Below, in pieces: positions 43,419-52,071 of a DNA stretch of 64,000 bases. Below the pieces are notes generated by a model, which did no database searches, was not told where the DNA came from, and saw only the letters and a list, made by a program, of their open reading frames with translations. The stretch is from Cyanobacteria bacterium RI_101 (GTDB lineage: Bacteria; Cyanobacteriota; Cyanobacteriia; Cyanobacteriales; Microcystaceae). Position numbers and translations under genes: made by a program. The stretch spans positions 1 through 64,000 of the forward strand of contig WGLZ01000021.1 of the NCBI GenBank assembly GCA_016471375.1, written 5' to 3'. Position 1 is the stretch's first letter, and each line of letters starts with the position of its first letter.

Positions 43419-43491
43419 GCCCCCATCGTCTAGAGGCCTAGGACACCTCCCTTTCACGGAGGCGACAGGGATTCGAATTCCCTTGGGGGTA
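43419..43491 (+). tRNA. tRNA-Glu (anticodon UUC)
   Basis: The 73-nt sequence folds as a cloverleaf: acceptor GCCCCCA (43419-43425) pairs with TGGGGGT (43484-43490), with discriminator A at 43491. The anticodon stem is CCTCC/GGAGG around CTTTCAC, anticodon TTC at 43453-43455. The T-arm is AGGGATTCGAATTCCCT. CCA is not encoded. In cyanobacteria this tRNA also feeds chlorophyll and heme synthesis through glutamyl-tRNA reductase. Confidence 0.97.
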
Positions 43492-43507
43492 TTTTAAAAG
43501 GTTTGTT

Positions 43508-43612
43508 GCTCCCTTCGGCTACGCTCAGGGAGCGTAAAATTTTGGTTAGGCTCAGGGAGCGAGAAAAAAGCGCGAGGGCCGAGCGGAGCGCCGTCCTGAG
43601 CTTGCCGAAGGG
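43508..43612. repeat. GCGTAGCC-family palindromic repeats after tRNA-Glu
   Basis: CTCCCTTCGGCTACGCTCAG and GGGAGCG occur at 43509-43537, a second GGCTCAGGGAGCG at 43551-43563, and CCTGAGCTTGCCGAAGGGTC at about 43594-43613. This is a cluster of the family defined at 78-113. It fills most of the spacer before the next gene. Confidence 0.65.
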
Positions 43613-43659
43613 TCGAAGCCCGCCACTATAATGTGGGGTCTGACCTGACGGGGTGACCG

Positions 43660-44997
43660 ATGCCTCTCAAAAAATTTTCTCTAAGCCTCGACGGATTTAA
43701 CGTCGCCGTCCTACTGGTATTCCTCGTCTCCCTAAGTCTGCGCTTTTGGGGGCTGGAGCGCTTTAACGCTCTAGTTTTCGACGAAGTCTATTACGCCAAG
43801 TTCGCCAATGATTACTGGCTGGGGAAGCCCTTTTTTCCTTCCCACCCGCCCTTAAGTCATTACCTCATCGCCCTAGGACTGGGGATTGGCTCCCTCCTTC
43901 CCGCCGACCCGGATAGCGTCAACACCTTGACCGGCTCCCTCCACTCGACCTGGAGTTACCGCTGGCTCAACGCTCTGGTTGGCTCTTTTATTCCCCTGCT
44001 GGTGGGCGCCGTCGCTTACCTCCTGACCCGGCGCCGGATGCTAACCCTGCTGGTCATGGTTTTAGCCCTCCTAGACGGGCTGTATTTGGTGGAATCCCGC
44101 TACGCCTTGAATAATATTTACCTCATCTTTTTTGGTCTGCTGGGGCAAATCGGCGTCTTGAGCTACCTGCGGCGCCCCCGGTTCAGGTTTCTAATGCTAG
44201 GCGGCGTTTTCCTTGGTTGCGCCGGCGCCGTTAAGTGGAATGGTTTCGCTTTTCTCTTGGGGATTTATCTCCTCTGGGCGCTGGCTTGGCTCTGGCGGGG
44301 GGAGAAGAATCCCCTCCAACGTTGGCGGGCCTTGAAGCCCTTACCGGTTTTGCTAACCCTCGTTTTCCTGCCGGCGCTGACCTATAGCCTGCTCTGGATT
44401 CCCCACCTGTTATTGAACCCGGATTATCGCTCCCTAGCCGGCTTTGGACGTATTCACTGGGAGACCTGGCAATACCACAACCGCATCGGCAACGACCCCT
44501 CTGTCCATCCCTACTGCTCTCCTTGGCACAGTTGGCTAATTCTCTGGCGCCCCGTGGCCTACTATTACCAAACCGTCGGCGCCCATAAAATTGTTTACGA
44601 CGTCCACAGCATGGCTAACCCCATTTTGCTCTGGTTCTCCACCGGCGCTCTTTTCCTCTGGTTCGGCGCTCTGCTTTTCGCTCGTAACGGCGCTTATCCT
44701 CGGGAAATCAGCCTCTATCTTGGGATCAATTATTTAGTTAACCTCCTCCCCTGGCTGAAAATTAGCCGTTGCGCGTTTTTTTACCATTACATGAGCGCCT
44801 ACTTATTTAGCTGGTTTGCTCTGGCGCTTGTTTTAGAGACCCTCTGGCGTCAACGAACGTCCTTCTCCCGCGCCGTTTTTTGCCTGACCCTAGGGATAAT
44901 CGCTCTAGGGTTCCTCTACTGGTTACCCATTTTCCTTGGCTTACCGCTGACCCCTAGGGCCTTCGGCGCTCGGATGTGGCTCAGAAGTTGGATTTAG
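43660..44997 (+). CDS. PMT-family dolichyl/polyprenyl-phosphate-sugar glycosyltransferase
   Basis: A 445-residue polytopic protein with about ten to eleven hydrophobic segments. The catalytic Asp-Glu motif of the PMT/ArnT family is in NALVFDEVYYAKFANDYW (residues 36-53), in the first periplasmic loop, and FPSHPPLSHYLIAL follows as usual. These enzymes move a sugar from a polyprenyl-phosphate carrier to a protein or lipid at the outer face of the inner membrane. The acceptor is unknown. It starts 45 bp after a repeat cluster; the CCTGACGGGGTG repeat end lies immediately before its ATG. Confidence 0.9.
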   Translation: MPLKKFSLSLDGFNVAVLLVFLVSLSLRFWGLERFNALVFDEVYYAKFANDYWLGKPFFPSHPPLSHYLIALGLGIGSLLPADPDSVNTLTGSLHSTWSYRWLNALVGSFIPLLVGAVAYLLTRRRMLTLLVMVLALLDGLYLVESRYALNNIYLIFFGLLGQIGVLSYLRRPRFRFLMLGGVFLGCAGAVKWNGFAFLLGIYLLWALAWLWRGEKNPLQRWRALKPLPVLLTLVFLPALTYSLLWIPHLLLNPDYRSLAGFGRIHWETWQYHNRIGNDPSVHPYCSPWHSWLILWRPVAYYYQTVGAHKIVYDVHSMANPILLWFSTGALFLWFGALLFARNGAYPREISLYLGINYLVNLLPWLKISRCAFFYHYMSAYLFSWFALALVLETLWRQRTSFSRAVFCLTLGIIALGFLYWLPIFLGLPLTPRAFGARMWLRSWI

Positions 44998-45042
44998 CCC
45001 AATCCCGCCACGGTTTTCCACTCTATTTTTAAGCAAACTTTC

Positions 45043-45882
45043 ATGAGCGCCTTATATTTAGTCGCCACCCCCATCGGCAATCTGGAGGATATGACCTTCC
45101 GGGCTATCCGCGTGCTCAAAACCGCGGCGCTCATCGCCGCGGAGGATACCCGCCACACGGGGAAACTGCTCCAGCATTTTGGCATTACCACGCCCCAAAT
45201 CAGTTACCACGACCATAACCGTCAATTTCGTCTCCCCTATCTGTTAGACCATCTGCGGCAAGGGCGGGATTTGGCCCTAGTGACCGACGCCGGACTGCCG
45301 GGCATTTGCGACCCCGGCGCCGACCTGGTGGCGGCCTGTCGTCAAGCGGAGATTCCGGTGATTCCTATTCCCGGCGCCACCGCCGGATTAACGGCGCTGA
45401 TGGCCTCGGGTCTGTCCACGGAGCGCTTCGCCTTTGAAGGCTTTTTACCTCCCAAGGCCAAACCCCGTCAGGAGCGCCTGCAAAGTTTAATCTCCGACCC
45501 CCGCACCCTCATTTTTTACGAAGCGCCCCATCGGCTCCTGGCCACCCTAACGGCGCTGGCGGAGGTTTTCGGCGCTGAGCGCCGGGTGGTGACGGCCCGG
45601 GAGTTAACTAAGCTCCACGAAGAATTTTGGAGCGGGACGCTAGAAGCGGCCTGTCGCCACTACCAAAATCAGGCGCCTAAGGGAGAGTTTGTCATTCTAA
45701 TAGAAGGAGAACGGGAAACGGCGCCGATCTTCACCGAGGCTCGTCTCCAGGCGGAATTGCAATCCTTGCTGGATCAAGGGCTAAGCCGCTCGGACGCCAG
45801 TCGGCAACTCGCCCAGATCACTCAACTCCCCCGTCGTCGGCTTTATCAACTGGCGTTGGGGCTGAGCGCTCCAGAGGACTAG
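45043..45882 (+). CDS. rsmI: 16S rRNA (cytidine-1402-2'-O)-methyltransferase
   Basis: A 279-residue RsmI of the tetrapyrrole-methylase fold. LYLVATPIGNLEDMTFRAIR, AALIAAEDTRHTGKLLQHF, LVTDAGLPGICDPGADLV, IPGATAGLTALMASGL and RLQSLISDPRTLIFYEAPHR are diagnostic. It methylates C1402 in the decoding centre. It follows the PMT-type gene by 45 bp and is convergent with the CheA-like gene. Confidence 0.96.
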   Translation: MSALYLVATPIGNLEDMTFRAIRVLKTAALIAAEDTRHTGKLLQHFGITTPQISYHDHNRQFRLPYLLDHLRQGRDLALVTDAGLPGICDPGADLVAACRQAEIPVIPIPGATAGLTALMASGLSTERFAFEGFLPPKAKPRQERLQSLISDPRTLIFYEAPHRLLATLTALAEVFGAERRVVTARELTKLHEEFWSGTLEAACRHYQNQAPKGEFVILIEGERETAPIFTEARLQAELQSLLDQGLSRSDASRQLAQITQLPRRRLYQLALGLSAPED

Positions 45883-45927
45883 GGCGGCCAAAACGTCCCT
45901 AGACGCGACTTAGATTGACTCGCGCCT

Positions 45928-48900
45928 TTAACCGTCGGCGCCTAGAGCGTTAATATCCAACAGCACTTCCCCCCGCAGGAGGCGCTGGCTCGATTCCAGG
46001 AGCGCCTCTTCGATGTAGGGTTTGACGAAATAGCCCTTGGCGCCTTTCTCCGCCGCCAGACGTTGCATTTTTTGAGCGCCGCGGGAGGTGATCATAGCCA
46101 CGGGGATTTTGGTCAGTTGTTTATCTTCTTGAATCCGTCCCAGCAGTTCTAAGCCGTTCATGCGGGGCATTTCAATATCGCAGAGAATCAGGTCGCAGGG
46201 GAGACCGGAGGTGAGTTTTTCCCAGGCGTCCTGACCGTCCCGGGCCGTGTCGGTAATGTACCCGGCTTTGCGGAAGGTTAAAGAGAGCATTTCCCGCACC
46301 ATGACCGAGTCGTCGATAATCAGCACCCTCGGCGTCCGGTCCACCTCCACCGTGGCGGCGTTGGGGGAAATATCGCCGGGGGAGGTGGCGGAGACTTTTT
46401 TGAAGCGAGAAAGCACCGACTGGGGTTGCTTGGCGCTGCCGGGTAGGAGGATTTCTCCCTGGATCATGCGACTGGCGGCGTCGAGGATATCTTTCTCGGT
46501 GTAGGGCTTGGTAAAGTAACCGCTAGCGCCGAGTTGGGCCGCCACTTTACGGTGACGGTCGGCGCCGCGGGAGGTCAACAGCGCCACGGGAATCATCGCT
46601 AAATTCTCGTCGGCTTGGAGTTGGGAAAGCAGTTCTAGCCCGTTCATGCGGGGCATTTCAATATCGCAGAAGACGAGATCGCAGGGGAGACCGGAGCGCA
46701 GTTTTTCCCACGCTTCCTGACCGTCCCGGGCCTGCTCCACCCGATAGCCCGCCTTGGTAAAGCTGAGGGAGAGGAGTTCCCGCACGGTGATGGAGTCGTC
46801 CACAATCAGCACCGTCGGCTCCATTTGTAGCTCGTTGGCCGCGGGCGCGAGGGTCTTGCGCCAGAGACCGCTGGAGCCGTCGGTTCGCAGACGTCCCTGG
46901 GCGATTTCAATCAATTCCAGCACGTCGCCAATGGGCATAATACTGCCGTCGCCCCGCACTGTGGCGCCGGCGACGCCGGGGGGTTTGGGCACCGGGCCTT
47001 CAATTTGCTTAATCACGATTTCCTCTTCCCCCAAAACCTGATCGACTCGCACCGCCAAGACGTTATTGCCGCCCCGCAAAATCACCACCGCCACAATATC
47101 GTCCTCGGGTTTGCCGCCATAAACGCTTCCCCGACTGATCAAGCGGTTGTAGGAGAGCAGGTCTCCCAAGGGTTGGACGGGCAAGAAGGCTCCGTTCCAA
47201 GGAATACACTCCTTGCCTTCTTCGTTGGGGACTAAATCCGTGGGTAAAAAGTCCTTGGTATCTTCCACCCCGTCCATCGGAAACGCGATGCGGGCCCGGT
47301 CGCAGAGACAACAGAGCGCCTTGGAAATACTGAGCGTGAGCGGTAAGCGAATACTAAAAGTTGTCCCCTTCCCCAGCGCCGAATCAATGGAAACCGAGCC
47401 GCGAATATCCAGCAAGCTGGTTCTGACCACATCTAAACCAACGCCCCGACCGGCGAAGTCGTCGGCTTTGTCCTTGGTGCTAAAACCGGCGTGAAAGAGG
47501 AGGTCGTAAACGTCCTGTTCGCTTAACCCCTGGGCCTCTAGGGGAGAAATGAGACCCTTTTCAATCGCTTTTTGTTTAACCCGCTGGCTATCAATGCCGG
47601 CGCCGTCGTCGGAGACGGTGATCAGGGTTTGGTTCCCCTGTAGAAAGGCTTTGATGGTCAGACTCCCTTCCGCCGGTTTGCCCCGTTTTTGGCGCTCCGT
47701 CGGGGACTCAATGCCGTGGGTGATGGCGTTGTTGACTAAGTGGGTCATGGGGTTGTAGAGATGCTCCAGGATCATCTTATCGATGAGCACATCCCGGCCT
47801 TCCACCTCTAGATTCACCTTTTTGTTCAACTTGAGGGAAACCTCCCGCACCGCCCGGGGTAGCCGATCCGCGGTTTGGGCGAAGGGCACCATCCTCGACT
47901 GGGTCATGCCTTCCTGGAGTTGGGTGGTGACCTGCCGCAGGGTGCGGGCCACCTGATCCGTCTCATCCACTAAATACTGAATATCTGAAGCCGACTCCCG
48001 CACCCGCACGATCAGCTCGATCATCTCCTGGGACAGCAGGTGAAAGCCGGTAAAACGATCCATCTCCAAGGCGTCGAGGTGTTGATCCCCCAAGGAATTA
48101 ACCCCCGGAAAGGTGGATTGTTCGCCGGGGTAGGTCAGTTTGGCGGTTTGACGAGAGGAGGTGTGGCGACTGGCTAGGAGCGCCCCTTCCAGGAGGGTTC
48201 TTTCGTACAGGTCCTGCATCCGTCCCCCCACGTCGCTCAGGTTCTGGGTTTGGTTGAGGAGATTGTCCAAAAATTGCCGCAGGCGCTCTTGATCCTGCTC
48301 CAGTCGGTTCCGCTTGACCACCAATTCCCCGATCAGGTTGCTGAGGTTGTCCAACTGCTTCACCGGCACCCGCATAGTCTGCTCGAAGGCCTTGGATTTG
48401 GAGGGACGATTGCGGGGCGCCAGGCGCTGGCCGCCCACGGAAACCAAGGTTGGCGGCCCCCCCATGCGGTCGGCCTGCTCCAGCAACGCTTCTAGATCCT
48501 TAAATTCATCTTCGATTTCCGCTTGAGCGGCAACGGCGGGGGGCGGCGCCGGTCGGGGCGGGGGCGAAGCCGGAATAACGGGCGCCGGAGCGATATGGGG
48601 AGAAGCTTCGATCAAAACCTCCAGCGCCGCGAAATCCGATATTTCTTCTAAAACGGCATGGGGCGGCGCCGCCAGCAAGGCGTCCCACGCCTCCAGAGCG
48701 TCGTAGAACAAGAGGGGCAAGGGCTGGGAAGACAGAACCGGCGCCGGAGCCTCTGGCTCTGGAACCCCCGGCGCGGGAGTCGGCGACTCTTCGGCGTCGA
48801 AAAACCCGACTCCCAAGAGTTCCCGCAGTTCCTCCAATTCCGATTCGGGGAGCGTCCGAGTAGGGTCAACCTCCGGCTCCCGGACAATTTGGGTCTCAAA

Positions 48901-49425
48901 ACTGGCGGAGACCAGGGGCGGATCGGCGAAGTCCGACTGGGGCATGTCAATCTCGGCTTCCGCTTCGCTAAACCAGTCTTCCAGTTCCGCTAACTCTCCG
49001 GGACTCGCGGAACCCGCCGGCGCTGTTGTCGATTGATCTATTAAGTCGTCGATTTCCAACCAACTGGAAGTTTCGTAGGGATCCAGGGCGGAAGCGCCGG
49101 TTTCGGCGTCGTCTTCAAACAGGGATTCTAATTCCGAAAGAGAGTCCTCCCGGGATTCCGGCTCCGCTCCGTTCTCTTGAAAGGAAAGGGTCATGCGCTG
49201 GGGGCGCTCTTCCGGCAAGGGGTCATCCTCGTCGAGAACCAAACTGGCTTCCGAAAAATGGAGATGGGGGGAAGAGGATTCTTCCTCTAACCAACCCATC
49301 AGGGAACCCAACTCCTCCGCCGGGGTTTCCGCCTCCGTCGTTAGTCCGTCCAAGGCCGAGAGGAAGCCTGCGTTGTCGTCGTCGTCAAACCAATTTTCGG
49401 GGGAGGCGGAGGGGGGATTCTGCAT
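45928..49425 (-). CDS. CheA-like hybrid histidine kinase with CheW domain and two receiver domains
   Basis: An 1165-residue kinase. Residues 1-345 are acidic, Pro-rich and repetitive with no HPt signature (no AHTLKG-type His). A CheA dimerisation domain follows (VKQLDNLSNLIGELVVKRNR), then the ATPase (MTHLVNNAITHGIES, SDDGAGID, GRGVGLDVV), a CheW domain at about 715-845, and receivers at about 868-990 (VLIVDDSITVRELLSLSF) and 1030-1150 (VLIIDDSVMVREMLSLTF). Both receivers keep their Asp pair, phosphoacceptor (CDIEMPRMNG) and Lys (FTKPY, FVKPY). The receivers are close duplicates. Cyanobacterial relatives control pilus motility and phototaxis. The phosphoryl-carrying His must come from another protein. 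Confidence 0.92.
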   Translation of the reverse strand: MQNPPSASPENWFDDDDNAGFLSALDGLTTEAETPAEELGSLMGWLEEESSSPHLHFSEASLVLDEDDPLPEERPQRMTLSFQENGAEPESREDSLSELESLFEDDAETGASALDPYETSSWLEIDDLIDQSTTAPAGSASPGELAELEDWFSEAEAEIDMPQSDFADPPLVSASFETQIVREPEVDPTRTLPESELEELRELLGVGFFDAEESPTPAPGVPEPEAPAPVLSSQPLPLLFYDALEAWDALLAAPPHAVLEEISDFAALEVLIEASPHIAPAPVIPASPPPRPAPPPAVAAQAEIEDEFKDLEALLEQADRMGGPPTLVSVGGQRLAPRNRPSKSKAFEQTMRVPVKQLDNLSNLIGELVVKRNRLEQDQERLRQFLDNLLNQTQNLSDVGGRMQDLYERTLLEGALLASRHTSSRQTAKLTYPGEQSTFPGVNSLGDQHLDALEMDRFTGFHLLSQEMIELIVRVRESASDIQYLVDETDQVARTLRQVTTQLQEGMTQSRMVPFAQTADRLPRAVREVSLKLNKKVNLEVEGRDVLIDKMILEHLYNPMTHLVNNAITHGIESPTERQKRGKPAEGSLTIKAFLQGNQTLITVSDDGAGIDSQRVKQKAIEKGLISPLEAQGLSEQDVYDLLFHAGFSTKDKADDFAGRGVGLDVVRTSLLDIRGSVSIDSALGKGTTFSIRLPLTLSISKALCCLCDRARIAFPMDGVEDTKDFLPTDLVPNEEGKECIPWNGAFLPVQPLGDLLSYNRLISRGSVYGGKPEDDIVAVVILRGGNNVLAVRVDQVLGEEEIVIKQIEGPVPKPPGVAGATVRGDGSIMPIGDVLELIEIAQGRLRTDGSSGLWRKTLAPAANELQMEPTVLIVDDSITVRELLSLSFTKAGYRVEQARDGQEAWEKLRSGLPCDLVFCDIEMPRMNGLELLSQLQADENLAMIPVALLTSRGADRHRKVAAQLGASGYFTKPYTEKDILDAASRMIQGEILLPGSAKQPQSVLSRFKKVSATSPGDISPNAATVEVDRTPRVLIIDDSVMVREMLSLTFRKAGYITDTARDGQDAWEKLTSGLPCDLILCDIEMPRMNGLELLGRIQEDKQLTKIPVAMITSRGAQKMQRLAAEKGAKGYFVKPYIEEALLESSQRLLRGEVLLDINALGADG
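46154..46184. repeat. Direct repeat in receiver 2, identical to 46640-46670
   Basis: A 31-bp stretch starting CCGTTCATGCGGGGCATTTC is identical to 46640-46670. It encodes the phosphoacceptor loop (DIEMPRMNG) in both receiver domains. High identity also extends about 70 bp towards 46260, implying recent duplication or gene conversion. Confidence 0.8.
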
Positions 49426-49450
49426 GGATCTTCACCGGCGGCGGCCAAAC

Positions 49451-50392
49451 CTAGTCTTCGAGACGGTATCCAAATTCTAGCAACTGGCGCCGAGACTGCC
49501 GCCATTTCGGCTCAATTTTGACAAATAATTTTAAAAAGACGTCTCCGGCGATTAACTTTTGAATTTGCAGTCGGGCGGCGCTGCCGATGGCTTGCAACAT
49601 ACTGCCCTGCTTGCCGATAATAATGCCCTTTTGGGAGGCCCGCTCCACGGTAATACTGGCGAAAACTTCCGTTAACTTGGGGGTTTCCGCTATTTTTTCA
49701 ATGGCGATGGCCACGGAATGGGGCACCTCCTGACGGGTGAGGTGAAGAATTTGCTCCCGGATCAATTCGGCGATAATAAAGCGCTCCGGCTGGTCTGTCG
49801 CTAAATCGGGGGGATAGTAATAGGGCCCCGGTTCCAAGCGCCGAATCATTTCCCCTTGCAATTCCGCCACGCCTTCCCCGGTCAGCGCCGAAAACTTCCG
49901 CCACTCCCAGCCATAGGTCTGGGCCAATTCTTGATAACCCTGGTCTAAACTGGCGGCGCTTTCCTCGGTCTGGCGGTCTGCTTGGTTTAAACCCAAAAGA
50001 ACGGGCATTTCGGATTGCGCCAGCAATTTTGCCACATGACGGTCGCCGTTCCCCAAGGGAGCGCCGCAATCCGTCACCAGCAAGGCCAAATCCACTTCCC
50101 CGATGATCGCCTCGGCGTTACGGACTAAAATTTTGCCTAATTCATGGCGCGGTTTGTGAATACCGGGGGTATCCACGAGGATAATTTGCGCCTCCGCCGT
50201 GGTGACAATGCCCCGAAGACGGTTGCGGGTGGTCTGGGAAACCGGGGAGGTAATGGCGATTTTTTGCCCCACCAGGGCGTTCAGTAGCGTAGATTTGCCA
50301 ACATTTGTTCGTCCCAGTAGCGCCACAAATCCCGATTTAAACCCCGCCGGCGGAGGAGGGATAGAGGAAAGACCGAGGGAGGGATTCGCCAT
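49451..50392 (-). CDS. era: GTPase Era
   Basis: A 313-residue Era, required for 16S rRNA processing and 30S assembly. The G domain has VALLGRTNVGKSTLLNAL, PVSQTTRNRLRG, LVDTPGIHKPRHE and LNQADR (the N/TKxD motif, with NQAD here). The C-terminal KH domain is KGIIIGKQGSMLQAIGSAAR. G4 as NQAD rather than NKxD is common in cyanobacterial Era. The gene lies 25 bp from the CheA-like gene on the same strand. Confidence 0.96.
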   Translation of the reverse strand: MANPSLGLSSIPPPPAGFKSGFVALLGRTNVGKSTLLNALVGQKIAITSPVSQTTRNRLRGIVTTAEAQIILVDTPGIHKPRHELGKILVRNAEAIIGEVDLALLVTDCGAPLGNGDRHVAKLLAQSEMPVLLGLNQADRQTEESAASLDQGYQELAQTYGWEWRKFSALTGEGVAELQGEMIRRLEPGPYYYPPDLATDQPERFIIAELIREQILHLTRQEVPHSVAIAIEKIAETPKLTEVFASITVERASQKGIIIGKQGSMLQAIGSAARLQIQKLIAGDVFLKLFVKIEPKWRQSRRQLLEFGYRLED

Positions 50393-50504
50393 GAAGGGGC
50401 TGAAAATTGGCTAACGCTTTGCATTCTATAGCAATCATCTAAACCCTGGTCGTTATCTGGGGAACCCCCATGGGTTGGGTTATGCTTTTCTCAAACGATA
50501 GTCT

Positions 50505-51413
50505 TCATTCTTGTCCCAGTAAAACTTTTCTGAAAAATCTGAGCATGGATTCTTTTAGGGTTGGCGGCCCGCCGTGACCGCCATCCTCGGTTATTTCAAT
50601 TTCGGAGGCGACGCCGGCCTTAACCATGGCTTGGCCCATCTCTTGAGACTGGAGCCAAGAAACCGCCGGGTCGTCTTTGCTGTGCATGAGCAATAGGGGC
50701 GGATCGAGGGGATCTAGATGATTAATGGCGGAAGCCCTTAGCCAATCTTGATCCGTCGGCGCGAAAGTCGCCCCAATCCATTCGCCATGGGCTTCTCGGG
50801 TTTTCTCCAATTGGCGCAGAGCGGATACTTGCTCCTGGTCGGTAAAACGAGCGACAAAGTCGTAAACGCCGCCAACGGCCACGCCCGCTTGGACGCGGCT
50901 GGAAAACGGTTCATGTTCTCCTTGCCCTTGAAATTCCTCAAGCTCGGCGCCGACGGCCAGCAGGGCGGCTATCGTCGCGCCGGCGGAACGGCCCATGACG
51001 CCGACGCGATTGGGGTCTATACCGTACTCCCCGCTAACCTTGCGGAGAAAACGAACCGCGGTTGTCGCGTCGGCCATGGTTTCCCGATAAGTGTGGTCTG
51101 GTCGTCCTCGGTAGGCAATCAGCGCCGCGGCGAATCCATGCTCCGCCAAATAGAGAGCGAAGGGGCGAAATCGCTGACCGTCTTGGGCCTTAAAAGCGCC
51201 GCCTTGGATGAGAACCACACAGGGCGCGGGCCTAGAGCTTTCCCGAGGTAAAACCAGATCTAGTTTCAGTTGGGGGCTAGATCGGGAATAGGTCAACCCG
51301 GAATATACCCTGTAGTCCTTCGGAATTTCTCCCAGATTTTCGGCGCTGGCCGGGAAAGGCGCCGCCAGTCCGAGGATAGTCGCCGTCATTGCGTTCAAGC
51401 AGAAAAGTCTCAT
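50505..51413 (-). CDS. Secreted alpha/beta hydrolase (BD-FAE/prolyl-oligopeptidase-like)
   Basis: A 302-residue hydrolase with a signal peptide (MRLFCLNAMTATILGLAAPF, cleavage near ASAEN). The oxyanion strand PCVVLIQGGAFKAQDGQRFR follows, and the nucleophile elbow is VGVMGRSAGATIAALL (GRSAG). The acid and His lie in LMHSKDDPAV and EDGGHGGPPT. These fit the feruloyl-esterase-like/acetyl-esterase families, acting on an ester in the periplasm; the substrate is not known. It stands alone, divergent from HU. Confidence 0.86.
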   Translation of the reverse strand: MRLFCLNAMTATILGLAAPFPASAENLGEIPKDYRVYSGLTYSRSSPQLKLDLVLPRESSRPAPCVVLIQGGAFKAQDGQRFRPFALYLAEHGFAAALIAYRGRPDHTYRETMADATTAVRFLRKVSGEYGIDPNRVGVMGRSAGATIAALLAVGAELEEFQGQGEHEPFSSRVQAGVAVGGVYDFVARFTDQEQVSALRQLEKTREAHGEWIGATFAPTDQDWLRASAINHLDPLDPPLLLMHSKDDPAVSWLQSQEMGQAMVKAGVASEIEITEDGGHGGPPTLKESMLRFFRKVLLGQE

Positions 51414-51771
51414 CGTTTGCTAGGGGGAAGACCGGGGAATGGACGCCAACTTCGCGCCGTAACCCCTTTTTACTCCGTCTTCAGGTCTTTGAGGCCGGTA
51501 GGACCCCCCGCCGATCCGGGGATAAGGTCACAAAATCTTAGAAAAATGCCTTTTTAGAATCTCAATAACGCCAAAAAGCGATCCACTTTCTCCGGCTTAG
51601 CCTTAGAATAAATCAGTGAAATAGGGGTTCTGTCGGGACTTCAGCCCTTGACCCCCGCCGATTTCTAGGCTTGGAGACTTCTCTCTTTTCTCTTTTGAGA
51701 ATGATCCAGAGACCGACCCGCTCAATATTTCTTGACCTTCAACACCCATCCACGATTTAGGAGAACCTTCA
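51414..51771. other. Spacer upstream of HU
   Basis: A 358-bp non-coding stretch between divergent genes. TGTCGGGACTTCAGCCC at about 51629-51645 is related in inverse orientation to GGCTTCAGCCCGACGG at about 62536-62551. A good ribosome-binding site, TTAGGAGAA, lies eight bases before the HU start. No gene or RNA family was recognised. Confidence 0.5.
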
Positions 51772-52068
51772 ATGAATAAAGGCGAACTAGTTCACGCCAT
51801 CGCTGAACGGACTTCGGTTACCAAAAAAGAGGCCGACGCCGTCATTACCGCCGCCATCGAGTGCATTATGGAAGCCGTCGCCGAGGGAGAGAAGGTGACC
51901 CTGGTGGGCTTCGGCTCCTTTGAGTCCCGGGAGCGGAAGGAGCGGGAGGGACGCAACCCGAAAACCAATGAAAAAATGGTGATTCCCGCCACCAAAGTGC
52001 CCGCTTTCTCGGCGGGTAAATTATTTAAAGATAAAGTCGCCCCCAATTCCGGGGACAATGACGAGTAA
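51772..52068 (+). CDS. hup: HU-type DNA-binding protein
   Basis: A 98-residue nucleoid protein. MNKGELVHAIAERTSVTKKE starts the dimerisation helices, VTLVGFGSFESRERKERE is the core with the DNA-binding arm, and GRNPKTNEKMVIPATKVPAF is the characteristic arm tip with Pro. HU homodimers bend DNA and shape the nucleoid. It is strongly expressed in most bacteria; the ribosome-binding site TTAGGAGAA supports that. The next gene starts four bases after its stop. Confidence 0.97.
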   Translation: MNKGELVHAIAERTSVTKKEADAVITAAIECIMEAVAEGEKVTLVGFGSFESRERKEREGRNPKTNEKMVIPATKVPAFSAGKLFKDKVAPNSGDNDE

Positions 52069-52071
52069 GTC

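Noticed and set aside
51414-51771. Riboswitch or structured RNA before HU
   Set aside because: No conserved riboswitch core was recognised, and the GC-rich hairpins are imperfect.
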